Source: Asterella californica
Lineage: Eukaryota; Streptophyta; Marchantiopsida; Marchantiales; Aytoniaceae
Direction: 5' to 3'
DNA length: 64,000 nt
NCBI GenBank assembly: GCA_036924285.1
Contig: JAYKYS010000008.1
Coordinates: 21,933,001-21,997,000 of the forward strand
Of this stretch, positions 1 to 10,298 are shown one piece after another (position 1 is the first letter of the stretch; each line of letters opens with the position of its first letter). A program made the position numbers and the translations under genes. A model generated the notes under the pieces. It did no database searches. It was not told the DNA's origin and saw nothing but the letters and a program-made list of their open reading frames with translations.

Positions 1-146
1 AGAGAAGGATTCCTCAACGGCCTTGGCTTCAAGGGAATCAAGCACATGCAGATGGACTTCACGAATCATCACGTTAAACCTTCACGCAAAACTGACTGGA
101 TATTGAACCCTTCATACAAGTTCATAGTACTTAGTTCCTACCATTT
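1..146 (+). other. Open frame at left edge, possible exon remnant
   Basis: Frame 1 is open from the first base and stays open into the neighbouring foldback element. The peptide up to the element boundary has mixed composition and no motif I recognise. It may be the end of an exon interrupted by the element, or chance. There is no start codon or splice site to anchor it. Confidence 0.12.
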
Positions 147-455
147 CTTGGCTGGCCCCATGCGCGGAAATACACTCTTGACAGGCCCCGTGCGCGGAAA
201 ACACTACTTGACTGGACCCCTTACCGGGTACAGACAGTTTGCGACTGCCAGCGTGGCACTCGAGTCTGACGTGGTAGGTAGTCTGCTTGCGTGGCTAGAA
301 GAATATATACTTGACTGGTCCCATGCGCGCAAATACTTTCTTGACAGGTCCCGTGCGCGATAAACACAACTTGACAGGCCTCCTTGCCGGGTACAGACAG
401 TCTGTGATTGTCAGCGTGGCATTCGAGTCTGACGTGGTAGCCAGTCGACCATCTA
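147..455 (+). repeat. Left inverted arm of foldback element
   Basis: The arm consists of two direct subrepeats, the second starting near 300. It reads as the reverse complement of 1462-1785, including the blocks GGACCCCTTACCGGGTACAG and CAGCGTGGCACTCGAGTCTG. Differences between the arms are scattered substitutions, which suggests an old copy. Confidence 0.8.
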
Positions 456-495
456 GGCTAACGTATCGTAAGTGTTGAGGTGTCGCAAAAAGTGC

Positions 496-678
496 CACGT
501 GGCCACACGTGGCAGTCTAGTCACTAGAAGAGGGAACTTCCTCGTGAACGTTGGGACGAGGTGTGGAGGTGTGGAGGGTCGAAAATTACCATTTACACAG
601 TGACTTTTTTCTTCCGTGTGGGGGGGGATGTTGAGAGTTCTCACGTGCCACGAGTTACTTCAAGGGAATTTAAGATGA

Positions 679-710
<32 letters not shown>

Positions 711-1265
711 TACTACTCTGTCTGAACTCTAAAATTCTAACCCGCACGTGAGAACAAGGTCTTTTCTTCTTTTCTTTCTTTTGACCAAGTGTTGGAAGTG
801 GGTGCCACGTGGACGCACGTGTGACGGTAAACCTAGACCTCGAAAACGGCCATCTATACGGATTTTTCTTCTCGTGTGGAATTCCAATGCCACGTGGCCA
901 TACGTGGAAAGGTTTTTCAAGAAATCTGAACCCTAATAATCTACCACGTGGCACTCTCTCGTTCGCAGTACTCTTTCATTTTTATGAGATGGAAATGAGT
1001 ACCTCTTATGTACTCAGAAAATCCCTTTCCTTGAATGTTGGAAGTACGGATGTTGCCACGTGTCAACACGTGAGGGTGCCCTTATATCACCAGAAAATAC
1101 TTGAAATTTATGCGGAAGAATTATTTCCCTCTAAATGTTGGGTTGGATGCCACGTGGATGTACGTGCGGAGTCCCAGTCAATATCTAATATTCTTTTGAC
1201 ATGTGGCAGGTGTTCTGCCATTCAGATCCAAACCTGGAATGGACAAAATGCCAACTTGCCACGTG
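496..1265. promoter_or_regulatory. Array of G-box palindromes, many paired at 10 bp
   Basis: CACGTG starts at 496, 506, 642, 745, 806, 816, 891, 945, 1057, 1067, 1151 and 1260, which is twelve copies in under 0.8 kb. Three pairs (496/506, 806/816, 1057/1067) are exactly 10 bp apart. Two more sites (891, 1151) have TACGTG exactly 10 bp downstream. Several copies sit in a wider degenerate repeat beginning ATGTTGG or GTGTTGG. CACGTG is the plant G-box, bound by bZIP and bHLH factors. Whether these sites act as a regulatory array or are only a repeat of the element is unknown. Confidence 0.55.
681..711. repeat. (AAT)n/(ATT)n palindromic microsatellite
   Basis: A run of AAT units switches to ATT units in the middle, so the tract is self-complementary. 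It lies inside the foldback element. Confidence 0.9.
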
Positions 1266-1389
1266 GAATAGCCCGCAGGTGTGTCTGAACACAAAAAATA
1301 CTAAGGTGAAAGCGAATCGATACACCTTCACTTCGTGCCTAAATGTGTCTATTCAGCAGGAATTCAGGACCACGCACCCGCCTCTGTCC

Positions 1390-1422
1390 AAAAAGGGCAT
1401 GTCCTCTCAGCATGCCCTTTTT
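1390..1422. other. 12-bp perfect hairpin
   Basis: The arm AAAAAGGGCATG (1390-1401) and its exact complement (1411-1422) are separated by 9 nt. It lies just inside the right arm of the foldback element. No function can be assigned. Confidence 0.7.
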
Positions 1423-1461
1423 GCCACACACTCACCTACATCTCCTGTCAGTATGTCCTTC

Positions 1462-1785
1462 TAGCCACGACTGCAGACTAACTACCACGTAAGACTCGAA
1501 TGCCACGCTGACGATCACAGACCGTCTGTATCCGGTAAGGGGTCCTGTCAAGTTGTGTATATCACGCACGGGGCTTGTCAAGAAAGTATTTACGCGCATG
1601 GGGCCAGTCAAGTATATATTCTTTTAGCCACGCAAGCAGACTACCTACCACGTCAGACTCGAGTGCCACGCTGGCAGTCGCAAACTGTCTGTACCCGGTA
1701 AGGGGTCCAGTCAAGTAGGGTTTTCCGCGCTAGGGGCCTGTCAAGAAAATATTTCCGCGCATGGGGCCAGTCAAGTATATAACTG
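1462..1785 (-). repeat. Right inverted arm of foldback element
   Basis: Two direct copies with a period of about 163 bp (1462-1624 and 1625-1785) both start TAGCCACG and share CCGGTAAGGGGTCC. Together they are the inverted partner of the left arm. Confidence 0.8.
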
Positions 1786-4086
1786 CTTCTTGTGCACGTG
1801 CGTTGAAGTCGAAATCTGTCCGCAATTGTCCTCTCAGAACTAGCAGCTTCAATGATTCAAATGGAATTCATTTAGTGAATTATAAGGGTCATGCTAAATA
1901 CTGTAGTGTGAAGGGAAGCTCGATGTAACTAAGATGTCGAGTGTCGTAGTGTACTCATTTTCCCCAAATTATGAGCACTCCATTATGAGCACTAAATCCA
2001 CTCCTCGTGACTACCTAGCAGAAGCTTCTGTGGAGGATCCGGATACTCTTTCTCGTGAACGGTGACCCCCAGTCTCCCTCTCTCTCATTCTGGCCACTTT
2101 CACCATCATGACACACTTGGTCAGTAATTTCAGTGGGTGTTAATTTTGGTTCAGTAGTTTAGTTTAAATATATCGCATAATCTGGAGGCTGTCATAATGA
2201 TAAGCAAGATTTGCGATCCCTCAAGAAAAGGAAATGATAACCCAGATCGGTTCAAAACTCCCGTGACAAGATGATTAGTCTTCATCATCAATAATTAGGA
2301 ATGGTCTCTCTTTCTGTCTCGCGCTCTATATACATGTACTTGGCTCTCTATGGACCTCACTGTCTCTGGCATGGAAGATTCCGTTGAGATCTTATATGAC
2401 ATGAAACGAGACTACAGCAGCAAACGCACGCTCAAAAGAAGGTATCATCATCAAAACTGTTTACGAGTCTTCCAGTGATGTAAAGTATCAACCGAGCTTC
2501 TGTTGATCTGCTCAGATAAGCCCTTGGAGAAGTGAACACTTGGCATATGCCCAAGCAAATTTTATGCCATTATTTGTGCATGTTCAGGAATGAGACATGA
2601 GTCCTCGTTTCTACTCTACTATAGATCTTAACAACTCCTCGATACTTGTTCAGTCGTCATACTCGGAAGGCATCAAGTACTGTATGCATGACAAGAACAC
2701 TCCGAATAAGGCGATTCGGTTCGATCAGCATTACCTCCATCAGACAAGAAAAAAAGAAAAAAAGAACAGAAAAATGTGAATGCGCTAAAAAGAAAACCCA
2801 TTTTCGACTCTCTTTTCTGACCTTCGCTTCTTACGTAAACTCCAGATGAGAGTTCATACACGTTTCACAAAGTTCCATGATATTGCTTCAGAGATCATTA
2901 AGCGATTAAGAAGATGGTGGCGTTGAAATATAGATTGTGAGTATTGTAGTGGATGGTATAAACTTCTCGTGTTGTGTAATAAATATGTAACAACAAAAAG
3001 CTGAAGACACTTCAAGTTGGTGAGGTGCAGTTCTCCTTCATCTTCACATCCAAATCAATTCACAAGAAGGTCCAAAAGGGGAAAACCGATTTCAATGATG
3101 TGGAATTACAGTCAACAACTGACGTCATGAAAAGAAACTGACATGATGATGGCATTCCTTTGAACCTTCCTTTACTCCTAAGACTTCCATATTGTCACTC
3201 ATAGATTCCATGTCTAGGTGACATGTACACCCCGATTGCTTTTGCTAAAATAAAAAAATGCAAATATTATCAATAATAAAAAATAAAAAATAATTAAGAC
3301 CTTCTCGATCGTTCGTAGCTGATAATGAACTGGTGTATGAGAAGAGATTCTCTTTGATGTAATTATGATGTTTCCAACAGGGAATAGAGTACTCACACTT
3401 GCTGATGCTGCTGCTATCATTATAGTAAGTGTGTGCTCTCCAGCCTCTCTTTTCCTTCTATTCTCTTTTTAATTAATATCTTAACTAAATAATTGTTTCC
3501 ATTATCCGTGAAGGTTCATGTCGTTTAAAAAGGAATAGCCAGCAGTTTTCGCTTTCAAAGTCCGATCATTTACAAATTTCAAAAAAATTTCAGTTTCAAA
3601 ACACCTCAAACTTCAGGGCCGTTCAAGTAGCTAAACGAAACGGCTCTATCCAGATTCGAAAGTTTGAAGACCCAAAAAAAACATCATTTCTAAGTTGAAG
3701 GAATATTCGAGTAATACTGGTACTCAAATGTATGTACAGTACTGTAGTGTACATGTACCTGAACCTGTATACCATGAATGAATGATGCTGCCAGTCCTGT
3801 TCATTTGGCAGCAATGCATTTGATTGAGTACTGTATCAGAGGACATGTACATACATCTCACTGATTGACTACGCTACGCTCTCGTGACAGCCACGCTACT
3901 CCCCTTTCTCACCGTTCGTCTCTGTCTGTATGAGCCACCCCCACAGACACTGCATAACTTGGCCAGACTGAAATAATTTCACGTAAATGCGAATACATAC
4001 ATGTACATCATCTGTCTGTTTGAGCTACATTGTACTGAGTCGATGCTGTTGCCTGTACTGTACTACTGTAGTCCGTATACTTCTGG
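1786..4086. other. Intergenic stretch without a recognisable gene
   Basis: Only short unsupported reading frames occur here. I see no protein motif, splice-bounded exon or clear large repeat. An AT-rich patch lies near 3240-3300. Confidence 0.5.
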
Positions 4087-4095
4087 TTGAATCTA

Positions 4096-4651
4096 GGAGA
4101 AATTTGCTTGATCATACCCCCAGTACGTTCCGTGAGCTTGATCATACCCCTCTTAACGTTTGGTTGCTTGATCATACCCCTGACGGATTATTAACAGTCG
4201 AACCAGTCATCTTGTCTTTTGGTTCATCATTTTAGTACTTTCAACCTCGACTAAATATCACTGTAATTTAAAATATTTGACATTAAGGACGCGTTAGATT
4301 ATCCCTATTCTCATTCCTCTAATATGTGCAGTCTCACATCTGAATAACATCACAAAGTGACTGGTTTGACAGGCAATAGCCAGTCAGGGGTGTGATCAAG
4401 CCGTTCATCATTTTAGTACTTTCAACCTCGACTAAATATCACTGTAATTCAAAATATTTGACATTAAGGACGCATTAGACTATCCATATTCTCATTCCTC
4501 TAATATTTGCAGTCTCACATCTGAATAACATCACAAAGTGATTGGTTTGACAGGCAATAGCCAGTCAGGGGTGTGATCAAGCCAGAAAACGTTAAGAGGG
4601 GTATGATCAAGCTCACGGAACCTATTGGGGGTATGATCAAGCACATTTCTG
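4096..4651. mobile_element. MITE copy A (9-bp target duplication)
   Basis: This is an inverted-repeat element whose ends read inward as (A)GAAATTTGCTTGATCA, followed by GCTTGATCATACCCC motifs repeated three times at intervals of about 25-35 bp. The right end is the inverted equivalent. It is flanked by an exact 9-bp direct repeat TTGAATCTA at 4087-4095 and 4652-4660. A 9-bp duplication is characteristic of Mutator-like elements, so a non-autonomous MULE is the likely origin. It contains no coding capacity. Confidence 0.85.
4222..4583. repeat. 181-bp tandem duplication inside MITE A
   Basis: Bases 4222-4402 and 4403-4583 are two near-identical copies with a handful of substitutions. Each begins near TTCATCATTTTAGTACTTTC and ends at GGGGTGTGATCAAGCC. 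The duplication explains why this copy is longer than MITE B (382 bp) and MITE D (331 bp). Confidence 0.9.
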
Positions 4652-5169
4652 TTGAATCTAGCCCACAGTCTACCATCCTTGCATACACTTCTAATACAGT
4701 TCACCCCTAAACCCTAAGCCAGGCTCAACAGTTTCTTAGCTTCAAGATTTCCCTCATAATATATAAAAGACATTTATATCATATGATTTAGTGTTTTGGG
4801 TATAAGAGCGTCTCTGCACTTACGGTCTCAAAACTGTTTTTCGTGCAGTTTCTGGAATTTTTGCTGCAGTTTGGTTTCATTGCAGTTTCACCATTGACCT
4901 TTCTCTCCATACTCAACTTTTCAGTTTCAATAATGTACAATACTTAAAACTGCGAAAACTGAACTGAAAAGTAACTGTTATGAAACCCATTTCTTAAATT
5001 GCAAGAAATTTGACTTTTTCGCTCTAACCCTATTCTCGAAACTAAAACTGTACACAGTCTGGAAATCTAACTTATTACCAACCCTAACTCACACGCATAA
5101 GATTTCTTTCTCCAGTATCAAAACTGTAGATACAAAAACGCTCTAAGTACACTATAATTCCGTATAACC

Positions 5170-5915
5170 GCTGGGAGAAGAACAGAGTTCACAGTATTCT
5201 GTACGTTCTTCCACCTGATGGATTCACCAGAAATTTGCTTGATCACACCCCCAGTAAGTTCCTTGAGCTTCCTTGAGCTTGATCACACCCCTCTTACGAT
5301 GTATGGCTTGATCACACCCCTGACTGGCTGTTGCCTATAAAACCAGTCACTTTGTGATGTTACTCACATGTGAGACTGCACAATTAAATTTCATAGCATG
5401 TATAGTCTAACTATTTTGAATAATGTTAAATATTTTGAATTACAGTGATATTTAGTCAAAGTTGGAAGTACTAAAATGATGAACCAAAAGATAAAATGAC
5501 TGATTCTACTGTCAATAACCTGTCAAGGGTATGATCAAGCTTAAAGAACCTAAGAGGGGTATGATCAAGTTCAAGAAACCTACTGGGGGTGTGATCAAGC
5601 AAATTATCCTGGATTCACCCCATGTGGAGTTTATCCCCGGGTTCATCCCCGGTGGAGTGACTGTACGTACAGTCGTGCACGTACTGTGGCTTCCTCTGGT
5701 CCATACGTATATGCATGGATCTACGTTATCCTCAAAGCGTTTTGCTATTATTCTCAATCAGTCACGTAATAATTCCTCTCATAGGTATTATAATATCGTA
5801 TTGTGGTTCTTCTTCGTGGTCCATACATCAACGCACTGTCGATTAATGTAAAAAAGTAAATTTACCTACTATGTGGAAGAACGTACAGAATACTGTGAAC
5901 TCTATTCTCCTCTAT
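5170..5915. repeat. Outer inverted repeat enclosing MITE B
   Basis: About 40 bp at 5170-5212, including GTTCACAGTATTCTGTACGT, recurs inverted at 5873-5915 with few mismatches. MITE B lies between the two arms. This suggests an older inverted-repeat element that later received the MITE. I saw no target duplication for the outer unit. Confidence 0.6.
5229..5610. mobile_element. MITE copy B (9-bp target duplication)
   Basis: It belongs to the same family as copy A. It begins AGAAATTTGCTTGATCAC, carries the triplicated GCTTGATCACACCCC motif and ends with the inverted counterpart. It is flanked by GGATTCACC at 5220-5228 and 5611-5619. There is no coding sequence. Confidence 0.85.
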
Positions 5916-6097
5916 GCCATAGTACTATTTTATCCCGTTGTGAGCATGCTGACTTAATGCCGCTGTATAAATGCTATATAATCCACAATAGTAAGAAATA
6001 TATGTATACTTAACTCCATACTATCCCTGAAGGTATAGTATTCGCATTAACTGTGGGATACTGTATTGTAACTTTATTAAATTTAAGTGAATTGCCA

Positions 6098-6452
6098 AGA
6101 AAATTGCTTGATCACACCCTATCAAGTTTGTTGTGCTTGATCACACCCCTTATTCGTTACCAGATAGTAAAACCAATCATTTTACCATGTTATTCATTAT
6201 TTCATTATTTTTTATGGTGACTAAATATCTCTGTCATTGAAATCGTTCCAACAAGAAAATACACGTCGGATGATACTTGCCCGAAAGATGATGCGTGCTG
6301 TCGGACATGACACTAATATCGCAAAGTGACTGGTTTCACTGTCAATAGCCAGTCAAAAGACTAAGCAAACAATATATAGTGAAGAGGGATGGATGAAGCA
6401 AAAAAATTTACTAGGGGTGTTTGTTACTAGGGGTGTGATCAAGCAAATTTCT
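6098..6452. mobile_element. MITE copy C
   Basis: The left end reads AGAAAATTGCTTGATCACAC and the right end GGGTGTGATCAAGCAAATTT, with a TGCTTGATCACACCCC motif between. The inner sequence resembles the other copies, including the CACTAATATCGCAAAGTGAC block. A target duplication is not visible, so this is a diverged or rearranged copy. Confidence 0.7.
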
Positions 6453-6869
6453 AGAAACGTGCCCCAGCGTTACTTTGAGTGGAATCAAGGTATCTAGTGA
6501 GCACTACTGTCTTCCATAGGAAACAAGACCTAAACGCTTTATTAAAGTTTTTCAAGATAAAGTATTTTCCAGAAAAAAATAATTCTCTTTGAATAGAACT
6601 CCTTTCATACCCAATGCTTAGGCATTTAGTTGGAAGGGAAGAAAAATACAGTTTAAGAGAACAGAAAATCATAAGTGATAGCATAATAAGACAGTTCAGA
6701 GATGACACTATGACCTTGAAAACTCACGTTTGGTTCGGAGAAAGTTAATTACTTATTATTATCATATAATGACTAGACGTAATATCCAAATTATCCGTCT
6801 TATATCTATAATATCCAAACAACAAACCTAAGCATTATTTTCGCTGGAACACCATAGCAGGTTGAAGAC

Positions 6870-7200
6870 AGAAATTTGCTTGATCACATCCCTAGTAGGT
6901 TCTTTGAGATTTATCACACCTCTGGGAACGATGCGTTGTTTCATCACACTCTGATAGAAAAACTAGTAACTCTGTATTGTCATTCATCATTTCACTACTT
7001 TCAGCAGTGATTAAATACCTCTATCATTCAAAATATTTAATATTAAGGACACATCAGAAGATATATGATCGAAAACCTTGTGTGGAATCCCACATGTAAC
7101 TAAGATCACTAAGTGATGGTTTCACAATCAATATCAATATCCAGTGAAGGTTGTGATATAGCAAGTAACCTGCTGGGGTGTGATCAAGTAAATTTCTGGT
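6870..7200. mobile_element. MITE copy D
   Basis: The left end reads AGAAATTTGCTTGATCAC and the right end GTGTGATCAAGTAAATTTCT. The flanks GTTGAAGAC (6861-6869) and GTTCAAGAC (7201-7209) match at 8 of 9 positions, as expected for an aged 9-bp duplication. Confidence 0.75.
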
Positions 7201-7440
7201 GTTCAAGACCACAGGGCAGAAAGTTCAGGCGGTTAGAGGAATGAACTTAGTTTAATCTGAGCTGCTGCTGGACGGAATTCGTTGTTTGTTCTTTGCTGTG
7301 CCTTTAGTGCTGACTCAGAAGCAAGTACTGCCTGTTAAGAAAGGTTGGTCGATCTCGACTCCTAACGAGCTCGAGAGTCGAGATACATGCGAAGTACTGC
7401 TCTTTATGCGGTCAAATCTCACATATCCTAGTCGCTATTT

Positions 7441-7443
<3 letters not shown>

Positions 7444-7500
<57 letters not shown>
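7444..7500. repeat. (CT)n microsatellite
   Basis: An uninterrupted CT tract of 57 nt. A second, opposite-phase AG tract lies about 2 kb downstream. No transcript structure is evident around it. Confidence 0.95.
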
Positions 7501-7504
<4 letters not shown>

Positions 7505-8463
7505 GTGAGAATAGTTCGCCTACAGTGGAACTCGGACATTTGGTTCCACCATAGCCGGGCATGGGGTCCCGAGCTTCAGACTCCGGACAAGATTCTTCAC
7601 AAGCTCCAACATCCACGACTTCTAATCTGGAAGTTATCATGGAAGCCAGTTACTATCAGTTTCACTCCGTAACCTCTCAGACTGAATGATAAGTACTGAG
7701 TACATTAAGTCACTTAGTCTAATATCCGGTATAAGCTCATGATCAGATGAGTCATATCAAATCAGTCAGACTGATCCTAAGGCTCAGCGAAACTCATCCT
7801 AGTAAGGCTTGGACTTGTCCCTTCGTTAATGCAGAAGCAGAAGGTTATCGATCGATCGACATACCGTGTGTACTGATTAAGGGATTCTTAAGCTTATGAA
7901 AAATATATGCTTAAACGAGTCGACTGGCTAGCTGCTGTGGTCCGCGCGGTCTGCCTAGTAGATGGATGGCCTACCGCAGTGCTTTGCTTCTCTGTGGGTT
8001 ACGTTGATCTGATGTCTTGCCTCTAGTACTGGCCAGAAACCTCATATTAGCGTGCATGCTGCAGCAATACGTCTCATGATCAGGATGAGGCTGTCGAAGC
8101 TCTCGTACTTGCTCAGAGTGGAAATGCATGGTGTCTACTAGTTTCGGACTCTACTAGCACACACAGAAGAGGCCAGTACGTGATTTCCCCGTTAAAAGGC
8201 ATTATATGTTTTCCATTAGATAGACGGAGACTCACTGCAGTTAATTAGCTTCAACGTCTTAGGGAGTCGCCTCGAGCATGAAACGGCAAAGATATAATAA
8301 ACCTATCGTTATATTCCTTCATGAATATCATCACCGTCATCGTTTGCCCTTGTCATACGCGCTGGTACCTCCTTAGTTTCGGGATGCGTGACATGCATGC
8401 AGCCAGTCGCTCTCGAGCTCTAGCGAACACCGGTTTCTGGAATTGTGAACTTCGAGCGATTCC

Positions 8464-8644
8464 TTGTCTTCGCTAAATGCCTGGAAATTTTTGTTGGGAT
8501 CAGTGCTGCTGGCAACGGTTTTTATTTCTATATGTCTGAACTCTACAAAGGGGAAAACCACTTACAAGCCTAAGCCCTTACAGATTGTTAATTCTAAGCC
8601 TCTGGACATTAGCACTGATACAACTTTTTATGATAAACGTGGAA
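8464..8644 (+). CDS. Possible exon with N-terminal membrane anchor
   Basis: An open stretch encodes a hydrophobic segment (FLLGSVLLATVFISICL) followed by a Lys/Pro-rich stem and an STDTTFYD segment, ending at a good donor (A|GTAAGT, exon end 8644). The layout of short N-terminus, single membrane span and polar stem is typical of a type II Golgi protein such as a glycosyltransferase. The segment around DTTFYD faintly recalls plant GT34 proteins. There is no in-frame ATG in the stretch and I found no downstream exon, so this is a weak exon candidate and not a called gene. Confidence 0.2.
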
Positions 8645-9489
8645 GTAAGTGCCAAACGACTTGTTCAATCTGTCTGTCTGTCTTGTCTGACAGTAAGTCA
8701 GTAAGTAAACACTGTGGACCTCGACGACCAGCTGGTTACTGGCAAGGTAACTTTTGAGGTAGAATCAGTCTCGAGTATAGAGTAGATCATGGATGATGCT
8801 GCAGGCCAGCGCAGGCTATGGCTCTGGACTCTGCACCACTGCTGGGACCAGTCTTGATCTGTGTCAGTGAAAGCCATGAGCTAAGATTCAAAATATGCAG
8901 CAACGTTCACCATTGGGGTGTCTGCAAGTAGTGCGTGTCTGACAGGAACTTGGAACCCAACAACAGGACATGTCACATGAGAGATCTTAGCGGGGGCCGA
9001 TGTGTAGAGCATAGGCAGACTCTGGCAGAGGGAGGTTTACGAAAGAGAATTTGTGTCTCGAGACTCGATTAGTCGTCTCCGGAGATAAACCAAGTGTCCC
9101 GTCATCCATCAGTGAAGCCAGACAAAAGATCCACGACAGTTCCCTGTGCTCGTCATCCGAATCCTCTGACATCTAATACATATCCATTAATTAGGCAGGC
9201 GTTCACGTTCTGTGCCATCGAGTGTGTGAGACCGATTGCAGCTTCCAGTTCGGATGATCCCATGAATACATAACAACGTTCCAGCTGCAAAGGTCCCACA
9301 CCTTTGTGCGCGCTCTCTCATCTCCGTGAGAGAGAGCCTTCTGTCTGTCTAGAGCCTAGACAGACGTCTATGCTGCAGCACTTTGACTGTCGCAGTAAGC
9401 TCTCGGGCACTCGGAGGAAGATTTAAGGACCTCAAAAGAGCTCCTATCTTCCGCCACTCGCACACTCTTGTAGCTCATTCCTGCCGTTC

Positions 9490-9493
<4 letters not shown>

Positions 9494-9559
<66 letters not shown>
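9494..9559. repeat. (AG)n microsatellite
   Basis: A 66-nt AG tract about 40 bp upstream of the ATG of the next ORF. It would lie in that ORF's 5' leader if the ORF is transcribed. Confidence 0.95.
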
Positions 9560-9560
<1 letters not shown>

Positions 9561-9599
9561 AGTCGGGAATAGAGAGCCAGAAGAGTGCTCGAGCTCACC

Positions 9600-10298
9600 A
9601 TGGATCCGACATCCAAGCCGAGGTCGGCAACTGCAGGGATGTCGGCCCTCGTGCGTCGAGTTCTAGGTGCTGGCCCTCGGCTGAAGAAACGAAGCAAGCG
9701 AGTCTCAGCTGCCGAGGAGGAGGCGGAGGACTATTTCTCATCGAAGAGCAAAGGGAGTTCGAGCTCCAGCTCTTCTTCTTCCACTGATCATGATAGCAGG
9801 GAAATGGACAGCGAGACAGAGAGTGAGAATGTGTTGAGGATCAAGGAGAAGAAACGACCTCGGAGAAGGTCGTCGACATTCCGAAGACAGAGGTCATACC
9901 AGATGTGGGTCGGTACCGGGCCCAGACTGGCATTCTCGTGCCTGAGAATACGAATTGTGCAAATGATGAGGCTGATGAAGACGATGGCATTCCTGAGAAG
10001 ACTGAGGAATGCGTACAGGCGCTTGATGCATGCTGCGGGATCTTCCAAGGCGGTTCTCTCACTGACTGACTTGTACTACGCGGTAGCTGATCTAATCCCC
10101 AGAGCTAACGAAGAGAAATGCCCCCCACCTGCCAACAACATCATAGTGCTACGCCCAATTATGCTGCAATCATCCCAGAAGCGAAACTTGAGCTTGAGCT
10201 TGAGGAATCGAGCCGACATAAAAGCTTTGAGAGAGACTCTGAATCTACAAGCTGCGGGATCACGCGCTTTGATCAGGACCAACGCTCTTGTCTCGTGA
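9600..10298 (+). CDS. Hypothetical Ser/Arg-rich protein, 232 aa
   Basis: The ATG sits in a favourable context (CACCATGG) just after the AG tract. The product is basic, with a KKRSKR cluster near residue 30, an acidic patch and a Ser run followed by STDHDS, and KKRPRRR near residue 85, which resembles nuclear-localisation signals. The C-terminal half is Arg/Leu-rich and not clearly structured. Between about 9850 and 10080 another frame is also open and reads as an acidic Cys-containing peptide (ANDEADEDDGIPEKTEE). The true frame may therefore switch, or the locus may be decayed. I recognise no family. Confidence that this is a real gene is low. Confidence 0.25.
   Translation: MDPTSKPRSATAGMSALVRRVLGAGPRLKKRSKRVSAAEEEAEDYFSSKSKGSSSSSSSSSTDHDSREMDSETESENVLRIKEKKRPRRRSSTFRRQRSYQMWVGTGPRLAFSCLRIRIVQMMRLMKTMAFLRRLRNAYRRLMHAAGSSKAVLSLTDLYYAVADLIPRANEEKCPPPANNIIVLRPIMLQSSQKRNLSLSLRNRADIKALRETLNLQAAGSRALIRTNALVS

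Larger units (their letters stand above)
147..1775. mobile_element. Foldback-type DNA element with long inverted arms
   Basis: The segment is bounded by two inverted arms of about 300 bp whose sequences match closely when one is reverse-complemented. Each arm is built from two direct repeats of about 160 bp. Each of these contains three short motifs of the form CTTGACWGGMCCCC followed by a GCGCGG-like tail. The central kilobase has no convincing protein and is rich in CACGTG. Long inverted arms made of subrepeats and an absent transposase are typical of foldback or non-autonomous Mutator-like elements. I could not identify a target-site duplication, so the exact ends (about 147 and 1775) are approximate. 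The class assignment is inference and the inverted structure is seen directly. Confidence 0.75.

Noticed and set aside
4705..4717. CCCCTAAACCCTAA, a telomere-like word
   Set aside because: Only two units of the plant telomere repeat. It is more likely a telo-box or chance than an interstitial telomere.
7428..7672. Open frames running through the CT and AG microsatellites
   Set aside because: Dinucleotide tracts lack stop codons in all frames and create artificial open frames of alternating Ser-Leu or Arg-Glu.
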